From assembly GCA_963575645.1 (NCBI GenBank), contig OY754465.1, positions 6,200,001-6,264,000 of the forward strand: 64,000 bases of DNA, given 5' to 3'. The notes under the pieces were generated by a model, which was not told where the DNA came from, ran no database searches, and worked only from the letters and a program-made list of their open reading frames with translations. The stretch is from Xanthostigma xanthostigma. Lineage: Eukaryota; Arthropoda; Insecta; Raphidioptera; Raphidiidae. Below are positions 24,894 through 38,000 of this stretch, piece after piece. Positions within the stretch are counted from its first letter, which is position 1. Each line of letters begins with the position of its first letter. Position numbers and translations under genes: made by a program.

Positions 24894-25363
24894 CTACTAT
24901 AAGAAGAAATAAAAAGAAGTTTGATACACTTGTGTCCACGGTGATCACAGTTATGTTCCCGGGCCGGAATAGTTGAAGTCTTCCGCCTCTGCCTACTTCT
25001 CGGCCAATGGAAAAATACGCTTGACAACGTTTTTAACCTCAAATTAATAACGGTCTTTTCTGACTGGTCTACGACTACCCTGAAGTGAGGATGAAGGAGA
25101 ACTTAAAAATACACGAGTCTAGTTAGAAAAAATACAGTTCCACTGTAACTATTAAAAAAAATATTACTTTTTAAGAGGCGATTCTACTCAGTGACAGACT
25201 TAAGCTTTTGAACTTTGAAGGTCCGCAAACTCAATTTGAGTCTGAAATAATTCTTTGAAAATTTTTAATAACGTTTTCTTGCTAACACATCAGACTTACC
25301 GTCCATACTAATTTTCTTTTTGGGTACTTGAGGACACCAAACATGTACCTGCGGAGTTCTACT
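24894..25363. other. No gene seen
   Basis: Intergenic, with no recognisable coding sequence. Confidence 0.45.
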
Positions 25364-25531
25364 AGGTTCGTTCCAAGCAGCCGCGAACGCTAATAGAACC
25401 ATACACAGTCTTGTCACTGCGCAAGACTAATTTGCGCACTAGCTCAAAAATCGATACTGCGCAAGACAGTCTTGCGCAGTAACAAGACTGTGTACGGTTT
25501 TATTACCGTTCGCGGCTGCTTGGAACGACCT
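25364..25531. mobile_element. Small palindromic MITE, family 5, copy A
   Basis: The ends AGGTTCGTTCCAAGCAG and CTGCTTGGAACGACCT are flanked by TACT on both sides. The interior is made of CTGCGCAAGACTGTCTTGCG-like palindromes. Other copies lie at 33292 and 51095. Confidence 0.85.
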
Positions 25532-25914
25532 TACTGTGTTCAAATTGGAAGAGACTCCAAACTGACCCTCGTTTTCTTAAACATTAAGCTATATTAAACA
25601 GTTTTGAATCAAAATGTGAGATTTGTTAATTTGATTCTAAAATTGCAAACTAGTGAATCACATTAAAAACACTTTTCTGTCCAATACTTTTGGTTCCATT
25701 AAATATTGTAAGCTAGTTAACTTGTAAGAAATTATAATGTACTATGGTGTAAACCATTTTCTAAATTAAACATATTTTTGCAGCTCATATTTAGATTTTG
25801 CAAAACAGATGTTTGTTTTGAAAATAAAAAAAAAAAAAGCAGATCTGCATGTTTTAAGAAATATGACTTTCTATGAAATCAATAATACACAAAATAAACT
25901 ATAAATTATATAGA

Positions 25915-26065
25915 TTATTCTTTGTCAATTCGAGTCCTTTGTAAGCGTTCCGGATGTGAGCATGCTAACTGAGAAAAATCCCTTACAACATCGTTAAATG
26001 TATCATCGCCTGCTGATCCTAGTTCAGAATCTTTCATTTCCTCGTTGAGTCGACCCAAACGTAGT
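25915..26065 (-). CDS. CenB1A: ACAP exon 14 (C-terminus and stop)
   Basis: The exon opens after TTGTAG with [14 protein letters not shown], matching the conserved tail after the last ankyrin repeat. It runs to TAA at 25917-25915. The preceding intron contains a long palindromic element. Confidence 0.9.
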
Positions 26066-29000
26066 CTACAATAATTATTCAATCCAATTAATGTAACCGT
26101 CAAAAATATCAATCGTGCTGTACTTCAACAACGGGCTGTTTTTAAAAGAGAAAAATATAAATTTTCTCCATGGGGTTTCGACATCTTGTATTAATTTAAC
26201 TGAAGTTTGAAATGGAATGGAGGTGGGCACATGAGAAACGTAATATAGATGGCAGCAGGTATATAGCCACCTAAGTTATGATTGGTTTTTATAATAGATA
26301 TATATATTTAATAGATTGCGGATACACTAGCGCCTCCTGTACCTTTTAGAAGCCTTTTTGTACGTGGAAAACGCTGTAAAAAGCGCGCGAGATTCAAAAA
26401 TATTAATCTTTCATTATTTTTTGAATCATTCAAACTTTCAATCTTGCGTGCAATCGATTAGATAATAAATAACTTAATACTAATTAATTTTTATATTTTT
26501 TAGATATTTCTGAAGAAGATCCAAATCCGGATCGAAACGCCATCTTGTGTTATATTGATTCGTATTTTTATTATTTTTTGTCGATATATGGTCTGAGAAA
26601 AATTGGTCGACAATTTTATTTAATTATTTTATAATATGATTTTATTGAGAAAAACAACAAAACTCACAGTAAACAGTGATATTTCGCTCCAAAACTTATT
26701 TTTATACTGAAACGTTTCAAAAATTACAAAATTGAGCATAAATATAATGTAAAAGCTTAGAACATTTTGCATTGTCAATTTGGCATCGAGGTTGACAAGC
26801 ATTGATGCCCAATCTGACAATGTAAAATGTTCTAAGCTTTTACATTATATTTATGCTCAATTTTGTAATTTTTGAAACGTTTCAGTATAAAAATAGGTTT
26901 TGGAGCGAAATATCACTGTTTACTGTGAGTTTTGTTGTTTTCCTCAATAAAATCATATTATAAAATAATTAATATTTTTGAATCTAGCGCGCTTTTTACG
27001 GCGTTTCCCACGTACAAAATGGCTTCTAATTGGAACCATTCTGCACAATGCTCAAGGATAGGCATCCGCTATCTATTAATATATATATCTATGGTTTTTA
27101 TAGGAAAACGCGCTTTTTCCCTTCTGATAGTATGCAACTACTCTCAGTTCCAAATCCCTTGGAAATACAAAACCTTTATAATTTGTTGATTGATAACCAC
27201 AAAACATCGAAATTGTCAATGATTTATTAAACTTATTTTGTACACAGAACTATGATTGGTCCACAAAATTAGGTGGTTATATAGCTGGCGCTTCTAGCGG
27301 TCAAGTGCCCATCCTCTTACTTTTACTTTAGAAGTTTAACTATTTGTAGTTAGGTACTGTAATTTTTCATGAGACCTTGACTTGAAGGCAAAAAAATATA
27401 AAAATAATTCACTTACAGTGTTACAATATCTGCATTCGCTTCCTTCACTGCCAAGTCCAAGGGTTCAACGCCTTTTTGATCTTTTATGTGTTGGTCAGCC
27501 CTGTGTTTCAGCAGCAAGCAAACTTGCGCTGTATTTCCGAGTTCTGTGGCCAAATGTAAAGGTGTCCGACCCTCTGAGTCTTGTGTATTTACTTTGGCAC
27601 CGTTTAGTAGAAGGTACTCGCACGACATTACAGATCCCTGTAATAAATCAAATAACCTAACAATTTTCATAACCTTTCCGGCGAGATGTATTGCGTCGAT
27701 GTTTTGTTTTAACAAGTTGGTTTGCAATATTTTTTATGAGTGAGGAATAACAATTACTGTTCAAAATCGTCAAATTCCGGCATATGCGACGATTTCATTT
27801 ACGCAGATAACTCATTTAGTAAATAGTCTAGCAATGATTTTTCACAATATAGCTTTGGAACAACATAACCTTAAAACTTAAAATCAACACAGGTGATACT
27901 TTTATCTATTCTAGCGCTAGAGTTATTTAAGCGTCCTGCGCTATTAGTTGTACAATATATTGTAATCAAGAAGTCTGTAACTAGGAGACACGTTCATGGC
28001 TTACATGTGTGTAGTGTCTGTGAAGTATGTGAACACGACGAACTATGGCGAAAACAATCGGAAAAAAAACGAAGTTTTCCCAGGTAGTAATAACAGCGCC
28101 ATCTCGCGTGCGCCAGAAAACGGTCCGTCTCGAAATACAGCAAGCATAAGAAGCTAGGTCTGCTGGTTACAGACTTCTTGATTATAACACTTAGCAAAAT
28201 TGTGAATATAATAATAATAATGCGTTTAACGTCCGTTTCGTGACTTTATGTCTATATTTTTAAAGTTCCACTTAATAAGTAGCAAAGGCGAATGAAGAAA
28301 TTTTAGGACATTAGGATAAGGTAGGCAAATTTTGAGCACAGGAGTTTGACAGGTAATCGGCCATGGCCTTGAATAAGGAACCAACTTGATATTTATCTGG
28401 AATTATTGAGGGAAACCATTCAGAACCCAAAGGAATGGTGAGACCTCTAGTGAGAAATGCGCCGAACTGCCCAAAGGGGGGTTTTTGACAGGTAAACTAT
28501 AGAGGCATAAGGTAAACATTGATTTAGAAAGGCTAGGTCTAGCCTCCATTATGCTTTTCTAAATCAATGTTTACCTTATACCTCAACAAGATGGCCGGTA
28601 GAGAAATTACCGTTTCTCGGCGAGAGGCAGCAGGAAAAAGTCCCAGCCACATCTGCCCTCGCCGGGATTCGAATCCGGTACTTCCTGAATTTGAGTCTAG
28701 TGCTGTCACCACTACGACACCCTACTCGGTAAAAATCGTGAATATAATAATACTTACGCTAATGGTTGCTTGATGTATTGCAGTTCGCCCTTTGTCTTCA
28801 ACATTACACCATTGCTTGTCTGCGCCAAGAGAAAAGGCTTCGCACATTATTGGTAAGTTGTGTGCTGCAGCTGCTTTGTACAATAACAGGTCTGGATGTA
28901 GCTTTGATATATCTTCTTCATCTGAAATAAACAAATTATTTTTTATTACTCATGCGGGAAAAGTGGTATCTTTACGCATGCTGTTACGGTTGAAAAGTAG

Positions 29001-32000
29001 CTATTTTCATTTGCGCACTGAAATTATTGTTTGCCGCACGCAAATTCAGAGAAAAAAACAAAATAATAACGGTGTTAATGTCAACGAAACAAACTGTCAT
29101 TTGAAGCAGATTTGAGGTTAAAATTTTCGATTATGGACTTTTATTCTTGACAATTGGGCTTTTGAATGAAATTTTTTTTTGTCATAAATGGAAAGATCGT
29201 ATATAAGTTTTAAAACAAAACTATTTTTCTTTTTTTCATTTTCGTTATAATTCAAAAGTTATATCAAATTAAAAATAAATTTTTGTACCCAGTTCCGAGA
29301 ACGCGCCGACATTTCCCGAACATAATGTGACGTCATAATGGTAATTTATATTATTATAATAATACATGTAGAAGCCATTGATAGTATACTGCGTATATAC
29401 ATTTTAACATTATGACGTCACAACTGTCAAAAACAATTTTAGTGCGTTTGCAGTCACGTGATTTTTTTTAATATTTCATCAATTTTAAATTGCTTATAAT
29501 TAATTTAAAAAAAGTTTTTGAAAGTTTTTCGCATCGATTATCAATATTATTTATAGTAAAGTTTTAAAATACAATAAAAAAATCGATAATTATTTTTTTT
29601 TCAAAAGCCTAATTATAACTGAATTTTCAACTTTTTAATGATTTAATTTTAATTTTTATTACTTCTAATTTCTTTTTTTAATTCGTAATAAAATCTTAAT
29701 TTAATTTAATTCGTAATAAAAAATAGTATATGCAACTCGTGCGGCATTGTTGCACTAGTTGCACAATATACTATTAGTATTCGCGTACAGGAATTCCTGA
29801 CATCACATATCTGGTTTTGATTGTATGTAACATCGGAAATAGTATTCAGTTATTTACCAACTGCTTCGTCTTCTTCTCCACCGGTGGAGTCTTGATCGCT
29901 GCTTAACTCGATGGCTCCATCTAGTGGTTGTTTAGCGAAATCATTACCAAACAATAAAATGTCATTTGTGATCTCTTTCTTATCAGTATCTGTCTCACTT
30001 CGAGAGTTTTCACTATCGACAGATTTCTCTGATACATTGATAGAAATTCCCGATTCGGATTTGGAATCGTCTTCGTCCATTACAGGCAACACTTTGATTT
30101 CTGGCACTTGAGTTAGAGGCGGCTGTTGTTTCCCTTTCTTGTCACAACTGCGCGGCCTGCGTCTTAATTTACGCACACTCCATTTACGCAGTTCCCGAGA
30201 CGAACGCCTGTCGCATTTAGTGAACGACTGTAAATCTTTAGTAAATTTGCGCTCGACATATTTTGCACGTATCCACGATTCACGAATATTCCTAACGAAA
30301 ATCAAAACAATTGAATATCATAGCACTTTACAGAATATTAATCTTTTGTTTATACAGAAGGCTGAAATTTAAGTTATACAGTATGTAAACACGTAAGGTG
30401 CACATAGGGAAATTAACATTGGGAAAAAATGACTGGATCAGAGTGAGCTTTGAAATATTATTTTTCAATTTGACAGATAATATTCTTTTGCAAAGTGAAT
30501 GTGTATACTACCGAAGAAAATATTCACATGATTACAACATAATCGGACTTTTTTTATTAATGGGACATTAAATTTCCAAAAATACTTAAATCAAATATCT
30601 CCGCCTATTCGTGTTGAACCTAAAGACATTGGGTCACTGATTTACCAACGCGCATACATCATACCAGTCAGACAATTTTTGAACGAAATGTTTCCAAACA
30701 GATGGAGTTGTTTTTTTGTTTTATTTTTGTTAAAAAAAAAATTAAAATAATAATTTATAAGAGCTTTTTATTATTAAAAAGTCAAGTAAAATAAAAATAA
30801 ATAAAAATAAAAGAGAAATCCTCAAGATTACCACGATAATTCAATAGAAATAACAATTAATGCAGTCATAGCTAACTCTGATCCAAGTATTTTATCCCAA
30901 TGCTAATTTCCCTATGTGCACCTTACGTGTTTACATACTGTATATAAGTGACCGGTTATTGTTCGTATTTCTCTCGGGAGAAGAAACTAGGACTAATTTG
31001 GAATGATTTAACCTCTATCAACTTAGGGGTCAGAAATGCGTCATTTTTTATGATGATGATACTTCTAAGAAGAATTTTTATTTTATTTATTGAAAGTTTT
31101 AAGACACAACATAAAATCTAACAGTATATTTCGTGATTTTTAACTTTAGGAAGATTGACCAGTTAGTAACCTATCAGATCACGGAAAAATTCAGGCCAAA
31201 AACTGAGAATATTTATTTCTTGAAGTGAAAACTTCTTTAGCGGCGTTGAACACTTTTTTTGTAATGGGTAAAAAATGTTAAACTCGCGTCAGGCGTCAGG
31301 ACACGTGACCTGATCGAAGACGTAAACTTTTATTTATACAACGTTAGACATCTAGCGTTGAAATATCGTACCTATATAAAAATGCAATCTATGATACAAA
31401 CCATTTAGATCGAAAATTCGTCAGACGTTAATATTCAAGTTTTCACTTCTCCTGGCACTCCCAGAGTGCAAACCTTCTTTTTTTTTAATTCTTAACTCCC
31501 AAAATTCGTATTTTTGTAAAAAGAAAACCGAAGTAAATTTTCTCGAAAACGACACTATTCCGATTCCCATGTGATAGAGGTTAAATCATTCCAAATTAGT
31601 CATAGTTTCTTCTCCCGAGAGGAATACGAGCAATTACCGGTCACCCGTTTACATTTTTCAAGACGTCCTATCATGAAATAAAAATAATACAAAAAGAGAA
31701 AACAAACCCTAAGCATTTTGGCGTAGCTCTAATAAAATCTGACGAAACGTTTGCTTCATAGATTTTATTTACAACTGAGTTACCGAGTTCTGCCATTACT
31801 TTAACTATTTCCGGTTCCCAATCATCAAGAGTTAGAGATCGAACCTTACTATAGTGAACGCCTAGGCTTCGATGAACACCCGAACATTCTGTAACATCAC
31901 GAATGTCAATTGTAAGCATAATTTGTAGAGCTGTAAAAGTAACGAGAAATTGTGTACCTGTATGTATTCGTTACTTAAGGTTATACGCCCGATAGAGCAA

Positions 32001-35000
32001 TGTATAGATAATACGCTGAAATTTTAATATGTTAATAATGGACATCTCATACATTCAAATGCATTTTTTAAAAAACATTGACCGTCTAGTTTTCAAGTTA
32101 TTAATTATTAAAAATGCGATTTTTAACACAATGATATATGAGAAGACTGACCGGAAGTGTATATAAAAATAAGATTAAACCAAATTGGCTATAGACAAAT
32201 TTTTGAAAAACTGATTATTCGAAAGTTTGACTCATTTAGGTAACGTAAAAATTAAAAAAACTATACTTTCCCGTGCAGTTTTGGAGAAATATTAATTAAA
32301 AATTTTCGAAACAACTCTCAAAATCTGTATTTTCGAGATTTGAATTATGTCACCATGAAAACCAGATTACACGAAAAGTTTTTCATAAATTTTGTTTTTA
32401 TTAAATAATTTTTTTGACGTTGCTAATAACTAAAACTTGAAAATTGGAAATTATCTCATTTACCGTGTATTAAAAACTGCATTTAGTATCCAATAACTCA
32501 AAAACTTTACGTCTAACGGTTCAAAGGTTTTTAAAATCAAAACGTAAGATAAAATCATTCGTGTACACTGGACTTAATTAAATATACTGCTTAAGTCACA
32601 ACTTTATGATATTATGTCAAATGTTTAAATATTATTTCTTAAATATTAAAAAATAAAGCTATGATCAACAGGGTATAATATTTCCATAAGAAATAATAAA
32701 TTTACCAAGTCATATAACATTTTTTTGTTACAACAAAATACGTACGCAGTTTTTACTAATACGGTCGAGAGCGTATAACCTTAAAGAACCAGTACCCGTT
32801 ACTTTCGTATCGTTACGTTACTCGTTACTTTTCATACGACATACAATCGTGTACTAGCATCAAGCATGTATAAGCATCGCAGCGAGGCGCGTAGCATACG
32901 TGATACGGTATGACTTTGTTCGTATAACGTATAACCGCATCAAACGAGTCGAACTGACATGGATGCGAAAGATGCGAGTAACGAAATGAATTTGTAAGTA
33001 ACGATTCGTTACTTCGAGTCAGATGATGTACCCGTCACTCAGTAACGAATACATACGGTTTGTTACAGCTCTAATAATTTGTATCAGAAACACATTTGCA
33101 AAATGCTGTATCATGTTCATTACATACCTATACAAAGTGTTATTCCTAAATTAATACTGGCCCACTTTGGATTCGGACTTCCGCAATCACAACAGTAATT
33201 ATTTCCGGGTATTTTAACTAACTGTTCCCACATCCTTTTAACAAAAATAAAGATATTAGTTAACTTTAATGTCATATTTTTGTGTATCATAAGGTTTTAT
33301 TCCAAGCAGTCGCGAACGGTAACAGAACCGTATACAGTCTTGTTACTGCGCAAGACTGTCTTGCGCAGTATCGATTTTTGAGCTAGTGCGCAGGACAGTT
33401 TTGCGAAGTGACAAGACTGTCTTGCGCAGTGACAAGACTGTCTTGCGCAGTGACAAGACTGTCTTGCGCAGTATCGATGTTTTAGCTAGTGCGCAGGACA
33501 GTCTTGCGCGGTGACAAGACTGTCTTGCGCAGTATCGATTATTGAGCTAGTGCGCAGGACAGTCTTGCGAAGTGACAAGACTGTCTTGCGCAGTGACAAG
33601 ACTGTCTTGCGCAGTGACAAGACTGTCTTGCGCAGTGACAAGACTGTCTTGCGCAGTGACAAGACTGTCTTGCGCAGTATCGATGTTTTAGCTAGTGCGC
33701 AGGACAGTCTTGCGCGGTGACAAGACTGTCTTGCGCAGTATCGATTATTGAGCTAGTGCGCAGGACAGTCTTGCGAAGTGACAAGACTGTCTTGCGCAGT
33801 GACAAGACTGTCTTGCGCAGTGACAAGACTGTCTTGCGCAGTGACAAGACTGTCTTGCGCAGTATCGATGTTTTAGCTAGTGCGCAGGACAGTATTGCGC
33901 GGTGACAAGACTGTCTTGCGCAGTATTGATTTTTGAGCTAGTGCGCAGGACAGTCTTGCGCAGTGACAAGTCTGTGTACGGTTCAGTTACCGTTCGCGGC
34001 TGCTTGGAACAAACCTGTAGATCAACGTTTTTCAACTCTTACATCCGCAAACTGGTAAAAATAGAAGAAATATTTCAAGCAGTCGACGGTGGAATCGGGA
34101 ATGTATTTTATTTATTAAATTCAATTTAATACAATTACAACGCAGCGTCCGAATCATGTAACGACGGCTAGATTCGAACGAAATTTTTCGCGGATCGGCG
34201 ACGAAACGTTGAAAAACATTGATTAAAAATTTTTAAGGGGCTTACTTGACTTTTCTCGGTTTAACACTTTCGTGAGTAGCGTTACTAGATCTATTTTCTG
34301 AAACCCGACAACTGGAACTGTTCGTTCTTCCGCTAATCTTATTGTCATCGTTAGCACTGTCGTCGCAACTTACGCTGTGCTGAATGGCAGCTCCGATTCC
34401 TTTATGCATGGACGATATCCAAGCATCGAACATTTCAGTAGAATCCGCTTGAAGCATGTGACTTCTATGTAAAGAACGGGGTGTTAGAACATTGTTACGG
34501 TAAATGGTTACTGTGATCGACAAAACAAAAACCTACTTTGAAGGCGAGAGCACTTCAAAACAAAATCTTCTTTCACCTTCTAATACTGGTTTAACTGTAC
34601 ATAGTCTTAAGTCTTCCTCCATTATTGTCTCACTGAGTTCGCCAGATCTCTTTCTGAAGAATAAAGATATTATAGGTAACCACTGAATAGTGTATCCAGG
34701 GCCGGATTTACAATTTGGCCGCCCCTAGGCAGAGTAAATTGTGCCGCCTCTCTTATAGGCAATAAAATCAAGTTTATACGGAGACAAATGAATAACTGAG
34801 GATTAGCCTATAATAAAAAGCAATGGGATACACTGTGTATCCCATTGTATTTGAGACAGGGTTTTAACATTGCGTTATATTTTCTCAATATGTGACATTT
34901 GCTCCCTGTTAAAGGTTTTTGGTAATTTTTTAACTACCCGCTTTAAAAAAAAAAAAAATTTTTTTTTCAAAAATCGGCAAGTTATTGGTTTCACCCCGAT

Positions 35001-38000
35001 TTTCGAAAATCGAGTTTTCGCCAGATCTCGACGTTTAGAGGTCCTAGGAAGCTATTGAAACTATTTTGGCGATGATGTCCGTAGGGCTGTATGTGTGTGT
35101 GTATGTATGTATGTATGTATGTAAACCTTTTATATCTTTTGAACGGAGTGTCTGACTGTAATGCGGTTTGCGGCATCTGACGTGATCTTGGTGAACTTAG
35201 ACTTCCTGAAAATTTGAAACGATTCGGCCCAAAAAATTTTGAGAAATCTTAAAAAAACAAGTTTCAAAAATTTTTTAAAATTTGTTTTTGTAAAAAATTT
35301 TCTAAACTACTAAACCGATTAATTCCAAAAACTAATCAGCTCTTCTCCTTAACAAACTGCATCGATTTCCGCAAACCGCATCAAAATCGGTTCATTTGTT
35401 CACGAGATACCGTGAACGAAAAAATCGTAAAAAAGTGTTTTTTTAAAATGACTCTTAAAATTGTTATCAGATTGATTTTTTTGTAATAAATTACTTTCTT
35501 AGGCTAAAAAAACTGCGTCGATCGCCGCAAACTATATCAAAATTGGGTCATTTGTTCATGAGATATCGTGAACGAAAAATTTTTAAAAAAGTGTTTTTTT
35601 TTTAAATTGCTTGTAAAATTCCTATGAGATCGATTTTTCTGTATTAAATTACTTTTTTAGGTTAAAAAAACTGCGTCGATTGCAGCAAACCGCATCAAAA
35701 TCGGCTCATTTGTTCATGAGATATCGTGAACGAAAATTTCGTAACAGTGTTTTTTTTTTTGAGCTCGAAGAGCTAAAAAATAAACTTGCTATATTTTATA
35801 TATTTTTGAGCGTTTTGAACTCGAAAATAGCGGGAAGTTACAGGGATGGCCTGTAGGGTCAAACTTCTTTTCAAATTTTTTTTAATACAGTTGGTAATAA
35901 TATTTGAATTCAATTTACAAATTTTTTTTTGAAAAAGAAACATTTGAAGGGTACACGGGAAGAAGATTTGTTAGTAAAAATTCGAAATTATTTTTTTTAT
36001 GCCATCTTGTAGCCAAAAGTCGTACCTTTCTGTTGGTGTATTCATTTTAGACAAGAATAGGCTAGGTCAAAAGTTATAAGCGTTGAAAGAAATGCATCAG
36101 CAAGTAAATGGCACGATCTTAAACCCTTCAAAATGCTCTCCTGCACAATTTACATTTTTTGACAAATCGCCTTCTTCCCGTGTACCCTTCATTTTTTTTT
36201 GAAAAATAAAATTAGAACTGCATTTTGTATAGCTGTTTTAAGACTATCGGTCAAGAACGATAAGTAGTCAAGGTGATAAGGCAACCTGTTTACCAATTAT
36301 TTGGAATATCAGACCTATCATGTTCAAATCCGAATTTAGCATAAATTGATTTTTTTCTATTTCTTTTTTAGTCAAGAGAAAAAAATTGTAAAATTGAATT
36401 TTGACCTAAATTAGTACCATCCCTATGTGAAGTATGATTAGACCATACCTGTACACTAGTCTATTATCATATAAGTAAAACCATCTTCGATTCCATGTCT
36501 TAAAAGCATTAGAAGTTCGTTTAAACAAATATCCTTCCATTCTCGGAGAATTCTTTTCAGACGTTTCCTTCGGAATAATTTCATTTACCGTCACAAGAGT
36601 GTGCTTGTTTTCAAGTTCTTTTTCCAATTTCTGCGTCTCCGATCGCATTTTTACCACCTTAAAAAAAATTCAATGCAAAACTTCCTCAAAACAAAGAAAA
36701 AAATTAAGAATATTTAAAAAACTTACATCATCATTCAACGTTTTAAAAAAAACATCCAAATCTTGACATAAGTCGGATCCTTGATGATAAAATGTACAGC
36801 AAGCATGCATGTATGACAACATCTAGAAAATTAATAAAACAAGTATTAAACTCAGTCAAGTGTCTTCACTAGTGATGTGCCGGATATCTGTATCTGTATC
36901 CGTATCCGTTAGTTTTTGTGCGGATCTTTTACGGATCATTTACCTTATTAATTTTCAATTCATAGATGAAATTTTATATATATAGGTGATTAGGTAATAA
37001 TGAAAAACTGTTATCTTCCATTCAGAATATTTTTTAATTTTTTAAAATCGTATTTGGCACCTTTATATTGCAAACATTTATCGTAGTGAGTACCATAACA
37101 ATAGTGCATAACTCAAAGGTATTAAAAAAATTGGTTGTCTGTAAAGTCGGTTTACGGACGATAGTTTTACGTGATAACGTATTCCGTAATACATAACCTA
37201 AACCTCCCAAAATTTGGTTTCAATCCGCTTATCCTTGGTGTCGGAATGATAAGAAATGTCAAAAGTGACGTTTGCAACTGTCAAAGTATTATGTTCTAAT
37301 AATAATTAGTTATTCCAATACTTAACTTAGAAGGCGTTGCATTTCACAAAATAATAATGTCAAAAAATTGAATTAAACATTAGAAATGCAGCCGTTTTCA
37401 TGTTGCATTTATACAGCTATTTTTCTATATAAATTTGTATAAAAAAACTGTTTAGGCAAATTCTGTTATACGAAATCTATGCAAAATGTTCTCCTCTTTC
37501 GTTTAAGACTGGTTTCAAACCGATCTGATTTAAATTGAGCGAGAAATTAGCAAAAAGCACGCACAGGGTCAGGCGGAACGTTACGCGTTACGAACGTTAC
37601 ACTTTTTCGTGCATGCAGCCGGTGTTTTATCAATTTATAAGACGTTATCACGTCAAAAACTATCTTTATAATGAGATATTGCACATCGATCTTTAGAAAG
37701 AGACAATCTGTTATGAGAGTTAACTCTTAAAGAGGTCAATAACTTTTTCCCATAACAGATAGTCTCTTTCCAAAGGCCGATGTGCAATATTTACCGCCGC
37801 GTACTCTAAGAAAGTTAAGATCCGTATCCGTATCCACGGATCTTGAAACCAAAAATCCGTATTCAGATCCGTATCCGCGGATATACATTTTTAATGATCC
37901 GGCACTAGTCTTCACACAGATTGGTTGCAAAATTTTCGAGTCGAATAATCTATTCGTTGCTTTAATCGCGCTGATTTTTATTTAAATCAAATCATTGCTC

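Noticed and set aside
26509-26550. Confident hammerhead ribozyme
   Set aside because: The core is close, but an extra A sits before stem II and no convincing stem I pairs. Kept only as a hypothesis.
27382-27743. Plus-strand open frames over ACAP exon 13
   Set aside because: They are antisense shadows of the ankyrin-coding exon.
33400-33985. CRISPR-like array of short repeats and spacers
   Set aside because: The repeats are palindromic 21-mers in direct tandem with no unique spacers, inside a eukaryotic MITE in an intron. It is a minisatellite.
33511-34129. Open frames encoding repeated TVLRSDK
   Set aside because: They arise because the 21-bp unit is divisible by three. They lie in an ACAP intron on the opposite strand.
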